Position numbers and translations under genes: made by a program
Assembly (NCBI RefSeq): GCF_052324685.1
Contig: NC_135222.1
Location: forward strand, 10,020,873-10,084,872
Direction: 5' to 3'
Origin: Brachyhypopomus gauderio
Taxonomy: Eukaryota > Chordata > Actinopteri > Gymnotiformes > Hypopomidae
Length of the DNA: 64,000 bases
Shown here: positions 32,801-45,079 of the stretch, one piece after another
Position numbering within the stretch: position 1 is the stretch's first letter
How the letters are laid out: the number at the start of each line of letters is the position of its first letter
Notes under the pieces: model-generated
The model's input: only the letters and a program-made list of their open reading frames with translations
The model's database searches: none
What the model was told of the DNA's origin: nothing

Positions 32801-35800
32801 AGAAGCTGGGTGAAAATTTTGAAATAGCTGTTACCAGCATACCGTACTTGTTAGGTTGAGTGTTGTGAAACTCTTACAGGAGTGCTTGGTCATGTGATTT
32901 ACTTAATTCATTGAATTAATGTATTTTGAGGTACATATTTCATGATTTTCTCACTGAAATTTGTTGTATATACTCTTCACTTGAGTAAATCTTGAATGAT
33001 AATAAATTTAATTGTACTCCAAACTAGGTGTTGGGATCTTGGCACTGCAGAGATGGAAGGCAGGTGGAGTTTGTCGAAGCAAAGCTTGCTTGGATGGCAA
33101 AACAGTCTTGATCACAGGAGCCAACACAGGGATTGGAAAAGAGACAGCAGTGGACATAGCCAAAAGAGGTGAGCTTGTAATAGTAAAGATAGTACCATAT
33201 GAATTGAGATCCAGTAACATTGCTACTGAGAAAGACACCCAAAATATCATCACTACTGAAGCAGATTCCCAAAACATCACTACTGAGGCAGATTCCTGAA
33301 CCTTTTTCAAATACACATAATGAGAAATGCAAATCAGAGGTCATAAGAATTTTTATGTTTTTACTGGGAGAGTCAATGCCACACACTATCAGTATTAGAG
33401 TGGACATTTTAATCTAACATCTATGGTATTTTAAGTTATAAAGTCCATAGTTGAGACTGCATGAACATCATCAGTGTATCTTAAATTCTATCTTTAAGGT
33501 ACACATCAATGCTTTTTGTGTTTTATACCTGCAAAACGCAAAATCACTATTCAGTAGTGATGTAACAATAAGTGATAGTGATGTTACTACTTACTAAACC
33601 CACTACTACAACTTACCCTAACCTCAAATTCCTTTTCTGTTTGATGCATTGGAAGTCAAAATATTATGAAACATAATCACGTTCAGAGAAAATCGTCATG
33701 GACAGCTTAAATGTGTATAATTGTGTGATTGTGTAACTAATGTTTTCTGTCTCTCAGGCGCACGAGTGATCTTGGCCTGCCGAGACTTGGACAGAGCACG
33801 CACTGCAGCAGAAGAGATCAGGAAGAGGAGCAGAAATGGTAATGTGGTGGTGAAGAAGCTGGACCTGGCCTCCCTGCAGAGTGTCAGAGCTCTGGCCAAA
33901 GACGTCCAGGAGCATGAGGACAGACTTGACATCCTCATCAATAATGCAGGTGATCGTTACTAGAAGCTAAGCTTCTATTACAAACATTGTGCTTTTCTAA
34001 ATTTCTGAAATGCACCATATAGAGGGTGTTGATGCCTACCAGGTACTGATGATTTGATACAGCATGCAGCCCAGGCGTCTCTGATGTTGATCTCTGTTTC
34101 ACAGTGGAGTGATTCAAGACAAATCTTAGTTAGGCTTGTTTTGTAGGGATAATGATGTGCCCAAAATGGAAGACGGAAGATGGCTTTGAGATGCAGTTTG
34201 GGGTGAATCACCTTGGTCATTTTCTACTGACCAACCTCCTGTTGGACAAGCTGAAAAAATCAACCCCTAGCCGAATTGTCAATGTGTCCAGTCTGGCCCA
34301 TGAGAAAGGTGGGAGTTGTACTTTGTCCAGGAACTGGATGTTTTTAACACAACCTTCTACTTTGGCTTGATACTATTGCTTTCTGTTTGCTGAAGTGTTT
34401 GATGCTTATTAGGTTTGTTTATGTCTTAGGCCAGATACATTTTGATGACATAAATCTGGACAAAGACTATGATCCAGCAAAGAGCTATCAGCAGAGCAAG
34501 CTGGCTAATGTTCTGTTCAGCCGTGAGCTTGCAGCCAGACTGAAGGGTCAGCTTCCTTTCTACATACACATGCTAATATGCTTCCAGTCACTATGGCCGC
34601 TATGTGTAAGCTTTGGTGTCACCCACAGGTACAGGTGTAAGTGTGTATTCTTTACATCCTGGGGTCGTTTACACTGAGCTGGGCCGGCATTTTTTCCCAA
34701 CCATGGCTCTGTGGATGAAAATCTTGCTCAGGTGTTTACGCATTTTTTTCAAAACTCCTTGGGAGGGTGCTCAGACCACCATCTACTGTGCAGTGGATGA
34801 GAACATCCAGGACAGCACGGGCCTCTACTACAGGTTAGTGGATATATGGGCTATCTCCTGATGAACATCTCTATCTCCTGATGAACATCTCTATCTCCTG
34901 ATGAACATCTCTATCCCTTGATGAATATCTATTTAGACTGCCAACATTATAAATACTGGGAATGAATAAAAAATGTACTACAGTCTTTATGCATATTTTT
35001 TACACAGAGAAACATTATTCATATTTCTAAATGTAGTTTAATTTTCCATCCTGAAGGATGATGAATTCATAACCACCATTTAGGCCACCTGACCCTGGGA
35101 ATGTAACATCACTAATTAAAATATATATTTTTTCTACCTATAGATTTAGCATTCATGTATACATTATGTATTTATTTAGTTTTTGTTACAATATTACATT
35201 TTAATATAATTTAAGAGAAATATGACATTTCTAGTGTATGCGTCTATTTGAATATGTAAAATGTAATGTGCATATTGTAATGATGCAAGTGTGAGGCAGG
35301 ACACCAAGGGGAGAGCAGTGTAAACAGCTTAGTTTATTATAGTTAACACTAACACTCCAGCACGGAGGAACTCAAAGACAAGCAATGAACACAACATTAG
35401 CAGACACTAAATATACAGACAACAAGACACAAGTGCAACGCATAATGCAAACGAGACAAAAGACAGGTGAGACGAATGACAGATGAACACACACCCTCAG
35501 AACCACACCCACGAAGACACAGACACAAACAGACACAGATGAATCCGAGAGAGGAGTCAGTGGTGCACCGTCACACATATATAAAGAAGTTCTTTTTATA
35601 TACATGGCTTGGCCTGGAGTAGTGATGGACATTTCCTATTAAATGTAGTGACCTGCTACATTTTTTTTAAACAAAAATACTAAACAAAAGTGCACTCATG
35701 CAGAATTCTAATAATATTACTAATGTATGTGAATTATAGTCTTACAACTAACCTAAATCAAAAATGCAGTTATGTGTCCTCCGAAGTTATTGACATCATG

Positions 35801-36409
35801 TAAAAGGATGCATACGTGACTTGTCATTGTTTTGCCAGGAAACTGAGAAAGGTAAAATGTTCATCATAGTGAGGTATTTCCTTTTGAATGGCAATAATGA
35901 TTCTATGAACTGCTTTGTTGCACTGCTTCCTGTAACATCACACACCGTTGAACTCGAATAAACACTGTCCCTCTACCATCAGTTCTGTTCCCAATTGAAC
36001 AATTTTAAAGTAAAAAAAAAATTATTACATACAAACAAAAATTTTTATACAAACAAAAATTTGTATGCAAAATACTTGCTATTCACCACCTTGATCTTAC
36101 GTTAGTTTTGATCTTGTGAAAGACGTAACTTGTTACACAAGAGGCAAAAAGAATTGAGATAGAACATTATTAATCTTCATTATTCAAGCAATGGTGGTAT
36201 GATAAGGCTTTCATTGTTATCAAAGCACAGACAGTGATTTGAATCAGGTTCTGGAAGGAATGAAAAATGAGATTGTCTTAAAAGCAATGTACTTCAGAAA
36301 ACAACATAAACCCTACTTGTGAGATATAGTGGTAGATCTGGAACAAAGTCCTGTTCAAAGTCCTTTAAAAATATTATTATAATTATATATAAATAAATAA
36401 AAAATATAA

Positions 36410-36489
<80 letters not shown>

Positions 36490-36878
36490 AGAGCGTGCCT
36501 GGGGGCCAGTTATTGTTTATAATTTAGTTTGTTTACATTTTGTGAATAATTTTGCACCACAAAGTTTTTGTATGTTTATGATAGGCTGCTGGAAAATCCT
36601 GATTTGGTAAATGATCACACACACACAAACAAATCTGCATTACTTCAGAAATATTGTTTTAAGGGTCCTGCTACAAGTGAAGTCGCCTGTAAAGGATCTT
36701 TATGAAGGTTTGGTAAAGGTTCTGTTGCGTTATTATGTTTCTGACACTGAATGTGTGCTGCATTCTTTATTTGTTTAATAGTGACTGTGCTCCTAAAGAA
36801 GAAGCTCCTGCAGCGAAGAGTGACAGCGCCGCCTGCAGGCTGTGGGACCTCAGCGCATCCATGGTAGGCCTGCCATGA
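26881..36878 (+). CDS. Retinol dehydrogenase, RDH11/12/13-like short-chain dehydrogenase (7 exons)
   Basis: NAD(P)-dependent membrane-bound enzyme of the SDR family that likely interconverts retinol and retinal or reduces lipid aldehydes. Exons: 26881-26959, 33028-33168, 33758-33949, 34147-34308, 34430-34546, 34629-34833, 36782-36878; every junction keeps frame, giving 330 residues (human RDH13 has 331). The N-terminus [16 protein letters not shown] is a hydrophobic anchor spanning the first intron. Cofactor motif TGANTGIG at residues 56-63, NNAG at 135-138, active-site serine in VNVSS (about 186), and YQQSK at 211-215 supplying catalytic Tyr and Lys. All key residues are present. KACLDGKTV and [19 protein letters not shown] favour RDH13, while [11 protein letters not shown] at the end recalls fish RDH12-like proteins, so I give no exact paralogue. 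The first exon is assigned by frame and hydrophobic fit across a 6-kb intron. Confidence 0.88.
27270..27681. mobile_element. Non-autonomous hAT-like element with intact 8-bp target duplication
   Basis: Ends TAGGGTGACC and GGTCACCCTA are perfect 10-base inverted repeats. Both are flanked by ATCTCATC (27262-27269 and 27682-27689), an exact 8-bp duplication as hAT transposases make. At 412 bases it has no transposase frame. Confidence 0.85.
27774..28215 (-). repeat. 3' LTR of the gypsy element
   Basis: It shares with the other LTR, on the plus strand, GTGTAATAAACCAC, CACAAACACTGGGTAAGTTA, TAAAGAGGGAGTCAG and CAAGGGGGCCACCCAAAC. The outer edge is set by the loss of similarity at 27774, the inner edge by the polypurine tract at 28216-28233. 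Confidence 0.75.
30653..32237 (-). repeat. 5' LTR of the gypsy element, interrupted
   Basis: Similar to 27774-28215 but split by a 1.2-kb insertion at 30790-32001. The two LTRs differ at many positions by eye, indicating an old insertion. The right boundary is where the similarity stops. Confidence 0.7.
30790..32001. mobile_element. Non-autonomous DNA transposon nested in the gypsy LTR
   Basis: The left end CCATATTTTCTGGACTATAG and the right end in reverse complement, CCGTATTTTCCGGACTATAA, form terminal inverted repeats of about 25 bases. TA lies on both sides (30788-30789 and 32002-32003). Inside there is a block of GATTTAATCC-like repeats (30830-30945) and, at 31395-31705, sequence that itself looks like a retroelement end. 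I see no transposase frame. The superfamily is not certain. Confidence 0.7.
34852..34930. repeat. 20-bp tandem repeat
   Basis: Three to four copies of CTATCTCCTGATGAACATCT, beginning 19 bases after the donor of dehydrogenase exon 6. The first copies are identical; the last is degenerate. Confidence 0.9.
36412..36479. repeat. GT microsatellite
   Basis: About 34 uninterrupted GT units, about 300 bases upstream of the last dehydrogenase exon. Confidence 0.95.
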
Positions 36879-37243
36879 AGACCCAGTACACTGAACTCTC
36901 ACAGACCTTTACATTCCTTTACAAAAATGTAAATTGATGTCTTATGGATTATGTGTTATGGGAAAAAATATGTACAATTGATTCCGTTTGAATCTCCAGT
37001 AGAGCTTGTGTTAATGCATACACAAAATCAGAAACACTAGCTAGAACTGTTTGTTCTGTAATGTTGCCCTATGCCTTAAGATTTATCCCTGCCTTCTTAT
37101 GAAGGATTTACTCATCTCTCATCTCACCTTTTTCCTTTTTTTATGCTTTGGAATTTGATCTTTAGACTTTTTTTGGCATCCTTAGGGATTTTGCTCATTG
37201 GTGCAGCTGCTAATGCTTGTCCTGTTGTTAATTTTACCATATT

Positions 37244-37249
37244 AATAAA
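37244..37249 (+). terminator. Polyadenylation signal AATAAA, probable for the retinol dehydrogenase gene
   Basis: Canonical hexamer 366 bases after the dehydrogenase stop codon on the same strand. Confidence 0.45.
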
Positions 37250-39085
37250 AAACATTATATTGTCAGTTATGATTTCAGTGGTCAAGGTTAATGAGAGTAC
37301 ACTAAAGTGAGAGTACATTAAATTATCTAAGTTTTAATGTTCTAATACAAGTTCTAAATATATATTTTCAAAAGCGCTGTGCGATGCATAAAGCTATTAC
37401 ACCTGCATACACCCCCTTTGCATATGTAGTCTGATTTTCTAATATACTAATATTAGGAAACCACTGAAAAACTCAAGAGTAGGGAAACAAAGGCACATAC
37501 ACAACAGCAAGTCCATGCAGCCGTACCAATGAGTAGTTTTGTTTAGTACCATTCTCAGATAGAAATGCTTGCAGTAGTACCCAAAAAATTGTTTGTCAAT
37601 AGGTTATTACTTCATTTATGAAACATGCATATTCTTTTTCCATCCACTTTTTGTTAACCCTCAAGGGTTAGAAGTAATATTTCAAATGATTTCTACATCG
37701 GTATGTTTTGACTAGTGTTTGTCTTATCATAGTGCTTTTATGAAGCTGCTCTAGTGTAAAAATATAACATTTAAATTTGGTGTATACAGCAATATATATT
37801 GTCAAGTAAAAATCATATAGAATGGGTAAATCCAACGAGTAAGACTCACTCATTTTCTGTCATGTATTGCTTGCATCCTTTGATCTGGCCTAAATGGTTG
37901 TGGTTGTGAGTGTCAAGCACATGCCCTTATCAGTTCTCCGTCCAACGTATTCACCATCGTTAGCTGGGCTGGAGAAGTGATAAGGAGATGTGAACGACCA
38001 GGTGTCTCCAAAATCCCATTCAGAAATCAAGTGCTCTTTCCAGATTCCTGCAAGCACAAAATTCAAACCTCTGAGCAAAACTGAGTTATCTTCCAGCCTT
38101 CCCAGCAGTGGCTTCTAAAGGGAACAGCAGAGAGGAGAAGGACCTCTGTATCTTTGGATGGCTTCCACCTCTGACACGATGCAAAAAGTTTGAGTGTCTT
38201 GCAGAATCAGTCTAATTTCACCAGCCAGTTATATTTCACCAGAGTTCTTTTTACCCAAATGTACTCACAGTTCTCAGTCTAAAGGCCTTCTTGAAGATCC
38301 ACTCCATAAAGAGAACACTGGCGATCTTCCTGCAGATCCACTACTACTGGGCAGTTTTATTACCCCTTTACCCCACCTACCCACATTTCATCTCCTAGAC
38401 AATTTGGAAAAGCACTATTGGGGTCCCCTGAGGGCCACTGGCGGAAGCCTATTTGCTGTCTGTCCTGACTGTCATAATAAAATTGGCCAGTGAGAGGAAG
38501 AGAGGTAGTACGTGTGGGCTTGTACAGCTCAGGTATAACTGAAGTCAACATTCCGATCTCCACATACCTGTCAGCTCCACATACCTGTCAGCTCCACTCT
38601 GTTTCTGCTCCTGTGGAGACAGAAAGAGGCAGTGGCAGCTTTTCCTATACCTGGAAGGTGCAGGAGAAATGGCTTCCTACTGCATTTTTGTCCAGTGAAT
38701 TGTCTTTCACCTGTCAAGATAGTTAACTATCACTTGGAAACAGCATGTGGTGTGGGGTGAAAATCTTTTTCAGTTGAAAAGCCTTTAGAATTAGTCTCTA
38801 AAGCCTGCAGATCATTTGTATAGTTTTTATAAAGTTTCGCTTGGCTAATACATGGCAGCTTGAAAGTGTTTTTTCTAGATTATTTTAAAATTATAATTAT
38901 ATAATTGGAATATTACATAATGGAGAATGAATGCAAAAAAAAACACATTATCCAAACAGGGTTTGGTTAGATCCCTAACCAGTTAAATCACAATTTCTTC
39001 AGACTGAAAGACATGTAAATCTAAATCTAAAACCAACTTTTTACTAGTTAGTTTAAAATTTTAACTAATATCTTGTTAAATATCT

Positions 39086-39090
<5 letters not shown>

Positions 39091-39153
<63 letters not shown>
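39091..39153. repeat. TA microsatellite
   Basis: About 31 TA units in intergenic sequence. Confidence 0.93.
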
Positions 39154-39156
<3 letters not shown>

Positions 39157-41142
39157 TGTTCATTTAGGTTTCAACCATTACCTTCAACAACCTTCTAAAT
39201 TTAGTTGTTAATAAACTACTAAGTTGTTACTAGATATGTGAATTTACATTAAGCATTAAGTCACTGGTGTATGAAAACTGCATTGCTTAAAGTGTATAGA
39301 GTGAAATTGTCTTCCTCTAGAGAAGGGTCTCTAGGATCTGAAAAAGAAAGCATCAAAGATAAGCATCTTAATAAAACAACATTTCAAATCCAATAAACAA
39401 TTATTAAGTTTTATTTTTAGTTTTCTTCAAATATCAGGAATATTAGTTATTTTAGGAAGGACAAATGCATACATTTTATACTATATCTGGGAGTGTACAA
39501 ATGTATAAACATAGAAATTTATAATGGATACAGGTTCTTTCTGTAGTGAAATCTAAGCACATGTTGTTAATACTGACCAGAGAAATTAGTTGCTATAGTG
39601 AAATGTAAGTAAATTTAATATTCAGTGTGTACAAGTCCAAAATGAGATAATCCAAGTTAAGCTGACTAGAATTTTTCTGCCTGATTGGCTGTTTTGTGGC
39701 TAATCATTGCTGATGTCTTAGCATGCCAATGTCACTATAGAGAAAGCCATGGTCTTGAGAAGCTTTGTCATTGACTATCTAGTTGAGCTCCTCTGGACAG
39801 TGTGAAAGTCCTCTGTAAAACAAACAGCCCTTTATCTGATCACAATGTTCTGCCTGAATCAGACATCAAGCTCACTCATGCGCCTAACGGAGAGTCACTA
39901 ACTTATCTTCCGAGCGGGATCAGGATTACACAGTCTACATTCCCACCAACACCATATCCACCATTATGCCCCACATTTCAGACATCATTTTGCTTTTGCA
40001 TCAGAAATAAATGCTGAACAGTTTCTGTGAAACGGTTACTTTTTTGGGGCTTTAGATAAATTCCATTTGGCCAATTTAATCTATATAATAACTGCTAAAA
40101 ATAGAAATGACATAGAACTTGAGTCAGCAACGATTCATTTATACTTTTCAATCAGGAAGTAAACTTGAGAAATGGAGGAAGTGAAGATGTGGGCCAGTGT
40201 TTCATCTTGTTGGTGAAAAGAACAGTGTAAATTGATGGGTAGAGTATTACATTCATCTAAAAAGAATTTGAATCAGGTTCATTTTTGTAGCAACCATGTA
40301 TTAATAGGCCACGTGGCCAAGTTTAGTGAGAATTAGACTCTTCAAATTGGCTTCATAGGGACACAGTGGTTATGTTAATTAGGGGTAAGATGTTATAGAG
40401 AGGAAGTGGCTCTGACCTTCTTATTTTAACCTCATGCTATTATATTTTACATGCATTGCATTGCAATACACACCAGTCTGCTGGCATACCTGTCTAATAT
40501 ATCACATCAGCTTTGCTCTTAAGACTGGCAAGATTTGACCTGGGCATTGATTCTACAAGATGCTGGATGCACTCTGCAGAAATACTGTATCTTGTGGAAA
40601 TGACTGTGCAGTTGCTGCATACTGGACAGCTGCCCAGTGAACAAGCCTTTCTACCTCATCCCAGAGATGCTCATCTTTGCATGACAATACCTGCCTTGTT
40701 GCTGGAAGTGTCCAGTCTGGATAAATTGTAGCCATGAAGAGATTTATTCAGATGCTGAGATACACTGTTCCTCAGACATTCTAATGTGGGTGTCAGGGAC
40801 AGTACTGTTTGCCAGTGCCCACACCCTAACACTGACTCCATCGGTCTGTGCTGCTGACACCATGCAGAATGGCTTCAGGAATCCATGTGATTGGGTGGAA
40901 TTCTGATACTTTTTATAGCACTCAGTAGACAAGCCAGGGGCAATCATAAAAACTGAAAAAGAAAATTAGAGTACTAATTTAAATGATGCATTTTCTGCGC
41001 TATAGTGTATTATAATAATATAAGAAATCTGCAGTATCCTGGAGATGTTGCTGACAGCAGTAGGATGGGGTGCAGTACATACATGAATACCTACTATGAA
41101 TGTAAGGTGGAGGACACAGGAGGACACCAGGGGGCAGCACAT

Positions 41143-42451
41143 CAGCATCACGTTCAGCAGAACAGGTACACGTACAGCTCAATAAACCATCACATCCAGC
41201 AGAACAGGTACACATACAGCTCTATAAACCATCACGTCCAGCAGAACAGGTACACGTACAGCTCTATAAACCATCACATCCAGCAGAACAGGTACACATA
41301 CAGCTCTATAAACCATCACGTCCAACAGAATAGGTACACGTACAGCTCTATAAACCATCACGTCCAGCAGAACAGGTACACGTACAGCTCTATAAACCAT
41401 CACATCCAGCAGAACAGGTACACGTACAGCTCTATAAACCATCACATCCAGCAGAAGGGGTACACATACAGCTCTATAAACCATCACATCCAGCAGAGGG
41501 GTACACGTACAGCTCTATAAACCATCACATCCAGCAGAACAAGTACACGTACAGCTCTATAAACCATCACGTCCAGCAGAACAGGTACACGTACAGCTCT
41601 ATAAACCATCACGTCCAGCAGAACAGGTACACGTACAGCTCTATAAACCATCACGTCCAGCAGAACAGGTACACGTACAGCTCTATAAACCATCACGTCC
41701 AGCAGAACAGGTACACGTACAGCTCTATAAACCATAACATCCAGCAGAACAGGTACACATACAGCTCTATAAACCATCACATCCAGCAGAACAGGTACAC
41801 ATACAGCTCTATAAACCATCACGTCCAGCAGAACAGGTACACGTACAGCTCTATAAACCATCACATCCAGCAGAACAGGTACACGTACAGCTCTATAAAC
41901 CATCACGTCCAGCAGAACAGGTACACGTACAGCTCTATAAACCATCACGTCCAGCAGAACAGGTACACGTACAGCTCTATAAACCATCACGTCCAGCAGA
42001 ACAGGTACACGTACAGCTCTATAAACCATCACGTCCAGCAGAACAGGTACACGTACAGCTCTATGAACCATCACATCCAGCAGAGGGGTACACATACAGC
42101 TCTATAAACCATCACATCCAGCAGAGGGGTACACATATAGCTCTATAAACCATCACATCCAGCAGAAGGGGTACACGTACAGCTCTATAAACCATCACAT
42201 CCAGCAGAACAGGTACACATACAGCTCTATAAACCATCACATCCAGCAGAACAGGTACACATACAGCTCTATAAACCATCACGTCCAACAGAGGGGTACA
42301 CATACAGCTCTATAAACCATCACATCCAGCAGAACAGGTACACATACAGCTCTATAAACCATCACGTCCAGCAGAGGGGTACACATACAGCTCTATAAAC
42401 CATCACATCCAGCAGAACAGGTACCCGTACAGCTCTATAAACCATCACATC
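41143..42451. repeat. 42-bp minisatellite array, about 31 copies
   Basis: The unit joins CCAGCAGAACAGGTACAC, GTACAGCTCTATAAA and CCATCACGT. Some copies are 39-41 bases with CAGAGGGGTAC in place of CAGAACAGGTAC. Because 42 is a multiple of three, long frames arise on both strands (a 14-residue repeat each way), broken where shorter variants occur; they are not evidence of a gene. Copies differ chiefly at two ACG/ACA positions. Confidence 0.95.
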
Positions 42452-43448
42452 GGGATGTTGATTGAGGGGCAAGGACTAACTCCAGCAGGGCCAGCCATAA
42501 CCATCAACTAAAAACGCAGAAACAGAAGCAAGACCATGGCTAGAGCTGCGGGACAGATCATGGGTAATGAGTTCACTCAGGTGGGCCAAGTTCAGATGTT
42601 TTAGAAACTGTCACTTTATTGGTGAAATTGTTATTTAGATTTGGAAAGATTTTGATAATGTGACAAACTGCTTTGATTTTCCAGTGATCACAAACACCTT
42701 GGTATCTAGAATTTTTAGTAGATAAGCCTTAACAAGGCTTAGTGATGAGAACTAGAGTTTGCGCTGTTAGCCCTATTTTATTGACACTACATTGGTTGCC
42801 AGTTCAATTCCACATGACTTCCTCTAGAGAAGAGTCTAGGATCTGGAAAAAAAAGCATCAAAGATAAAATGAATATCCTATGATATTGATGCTGTGTATC
42901 TGCAGATCTAAAGTAGAACTAAAATAACTGTTTAATCAGATCAGAGTCAATAATATAGGAACTCAGTCTTATGTCCATTGATCAATAAATCAATGTCATT
43001 TTCTGTCAGCTTTGCACTAAAAAGTGATAAGCAAAACTAATAATATTCATTACATCATACTCATCAGATTTAAACCCTTATAAAAGTTGGCCTGCAACCG
43101 CTAACATATATGGTTTGCATATTGTGGCTCCCAAATATCATCAAAATATTTGCCTGTACTGTAAATTGCTGACACAATTGCCTATTGTCTTTCTTTTAAG
43201 AAACCTTTGATTTAGATATGTCATTATCATCTTTATTATTTTTACATTTCCTTGTATTGTAAATTATAAATTAATATTCTCAGATATTAAGGCAAGATTT
43301 AGAACCATCTTCAATTTCCATTGTAGACATCGCTGGTGCCCCCAGGAGGCCAATGTAGGAACCTGCATGTAAAATTCCATTCATATATTTCAGTGCGTGC
43401 ACCCCAATCGAAATTTGTCCTCCGCTTTTAACCCATCTGTGCAGTCAG

Positions 43449-43493
<45 letters not shown>

Positions 43494-44684
43494 GATTACT
43501 AGGGGGCTGTAGATCACACGTGCCCAGAGCGGTGGGCAGCCCTAGCCCGGCGCCCAGAGAGCAGTTGGGGTTAGGTGCCTTGTTCAAGGGCATCTCAGTC
43601 ATGGCTTTTGAAAAGCCTTTCACCTTCTTAATGAAAATTGATGTCTCCAAATGGTTGTCTTTGGTGAGAGTAGATATCCTCAAAAATACTGAAATGGGCT
43701 AAATGCATTTAAAAGATCTTTTTGATCTTCAGCAGAAAGACACAAATTTATTGGGTTTACTTTACAGAATAATAACTGTAAGAGGTGTTGACCTCTTCTC
43801 ATGCTCTGTCAGCCAGGAGATTAGGAGATAAATGATTCATGATTAGTCTGGTTAATAATAGACTAGTGGTACAATCTTTTAAATTATTATATATTGTCCC
43901 AGTCCTAGCCCCTATCTAACCATGCTTACATTTTTCCAAATCATTGGTGAGACTGCACATGACGTAATGTGACATAGTAATCAGAAACCAGAAGTCAGGC
44001 TCTCAGCACACAATTAATACATTTTTAACACTGTTTTAACACACTATTTACACCATGTCAACACTGTCAACACCTACCATATTATTTACAAAAAGTCCAC
44101 ACTATACTGGCCAGAATCAAATCCCAACATATAAATCTGATTTCAAATCTGACTACAAAATTCACATGTAAGTGTCACAGGTGGAAAGACGTGATTCTGA
44201 CCTATGAGAACGGTCTTGGCTGCATCATTACACATTGTTAAATGATAAAGCAGGAACCTCACTGAACACTGTGTCTCATTTAAGATCTTAATCTCTAATG
44301 TTTTTTTGTAAACCTGTCCCAGATGAAATCTCATCCTGGGGTTACACACATGGCAGTTATGCATCCTGGCATGATCATATTGAAAAGGAGGTTGTAACTT
44401 TGACCTCTCACACCATTCGATAATAAAGCACTTTGTGAGCTCAGTCAGGAGAGTCAGACAGCATGGAAAACCTGAGTCTGAGACGGATTAATTGACATCA
44501 CTCCTAGCATTTAATAAGTTAAGAAACGTTTTGTTATGTCTATTATGCAGTCTTAAATGTCATGTTCCATTTGACCGGACTGGTCCAGCTTATATAAATT
44601 TGATGCATGTTTATGTGAGACCTCATGATAAAATAAGGTGTATGTAGGTCAGTAGTAAACAAAAGCTATGGATGAATGGCAAGG
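42452..44684. other. Intergenic stretch with no recognised gene
   Basis: AT-rich apart from the dispersed repeat at 43386-43620. A short motif near 42818-42860 (CTCTAGAGAAG ... GGATCTG) also occurs near 39318-39345, suggesting another small dispersed repeat. Confidence 0.45.
43386..43620. repeat. Dispersed fish repeat enclosing a CA microsatellite
   Basis: Unique parts AATTTGTCCTCCGCTTTTAA and AGCGGTGGGCAGCCCTAG with GTTAGGTGCCTTGTTCAAGG flank about 20 CA units at 43449-43489. I recognise this arrangement from many fish genomes, where the microsatellite is carried within the repeat. Confidence 0.6.
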
Positions 44685-44942
44685 TGAGGATACTACTCAA
44701 GGTGAGGACACTACTCCAGGTGAGGATACTACTGTAGGTGAGTATACTACTCAAGGTGAGGATACTATGCCAGGTGAAGACACCATGCCAGGTGAGGACA
44801 CTACTCCAGGTGAGTATACTACTCAAGGCGAGGACACTACTCCAGGTGTGAGAATACTACTCAAGATGAGGACACTACTCCAGGTGTGAGGATGTTACTC
44901 AAGGTGAGGACACTACTCCAGGTGAGGATACTACTCAAGGAG
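44685..44942. repeat. 18-bp minisatellite
   Basis: About fourteen copies of a unit alternating GGTGAGGACACTACTCCA and GGTGAGGATACTACTCAA. The unit is a multiple of three, giving a GEDTTP/GEDTTQ-like frame that breaks where a one-base variant occurs near 44847. Confidence 0.93.
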
Positions 44943-45079
44943 TGAGATCCAGAATTCAGATGACAAACAAGCCTACAGTGAGGCACAGGATAGGCATCAG
45001 CTATACAATTGCAGATACAAAAAGCCCATTAAGGATTTAAAAACAACAAATCAGCAACAATATGCTGCTCAGTAATGAT

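Larger units (their letters stand above)
26960..33027. other. First intron of the retinol dehydrogenase gene
   Basis: Mostly mobile DNA: a hAT-like element at 27270-27681 and a minus-strand gypsy element at 27774-32237 with a further insertion. The last 800 bases before exon 2 include GC-richer, possibly LTR- or UTR-like sequence at 32240-32690 that I could not assign. Confidence 0.6.
34834..36781. other. Last intron of the retinol dehydrogenase gene
   Basis: Contains a 20-bp tandem repeat at 34852-34930 and a GT microsatellite at 36412-36479. A piece at 35280-35600 is unusually GC-rich for the region and may be a retroelement end, unassigned. Otherwise nothing is seen. Confidence 0.55.
36879..41142. 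other. Intergenic stretch with no recognised gene
   Basis: Mainly AT-rich sequence with a TA microsatellite at 39091-39153. At 40490-40920 there is a stretch resembling a widespread fish DNA-transposon relic, in the same style as the piece at 16105; the assignment is weak. Short open frames show no known domain. Confidence 0.5.

Noticed and set aside
39802-40017. 71-codon plus-strand frame between the dehydrogenase gene and the minisatellite
   Set aside because: No motif or family recognised; isolated and short.
41005-42303. Open frames of up to 203 codons with 14-residue repeats
   Set aside because: They appear on both strands because the 42-bp unit is divisible by three; they end wherever a shorter unit occurs and have no start context or homology.
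41143-42451. Possible CRISPR array
   Set aside because: Repeats are contiguous without unique spacers, and the genome is vertebrate; it is a minisatellite.
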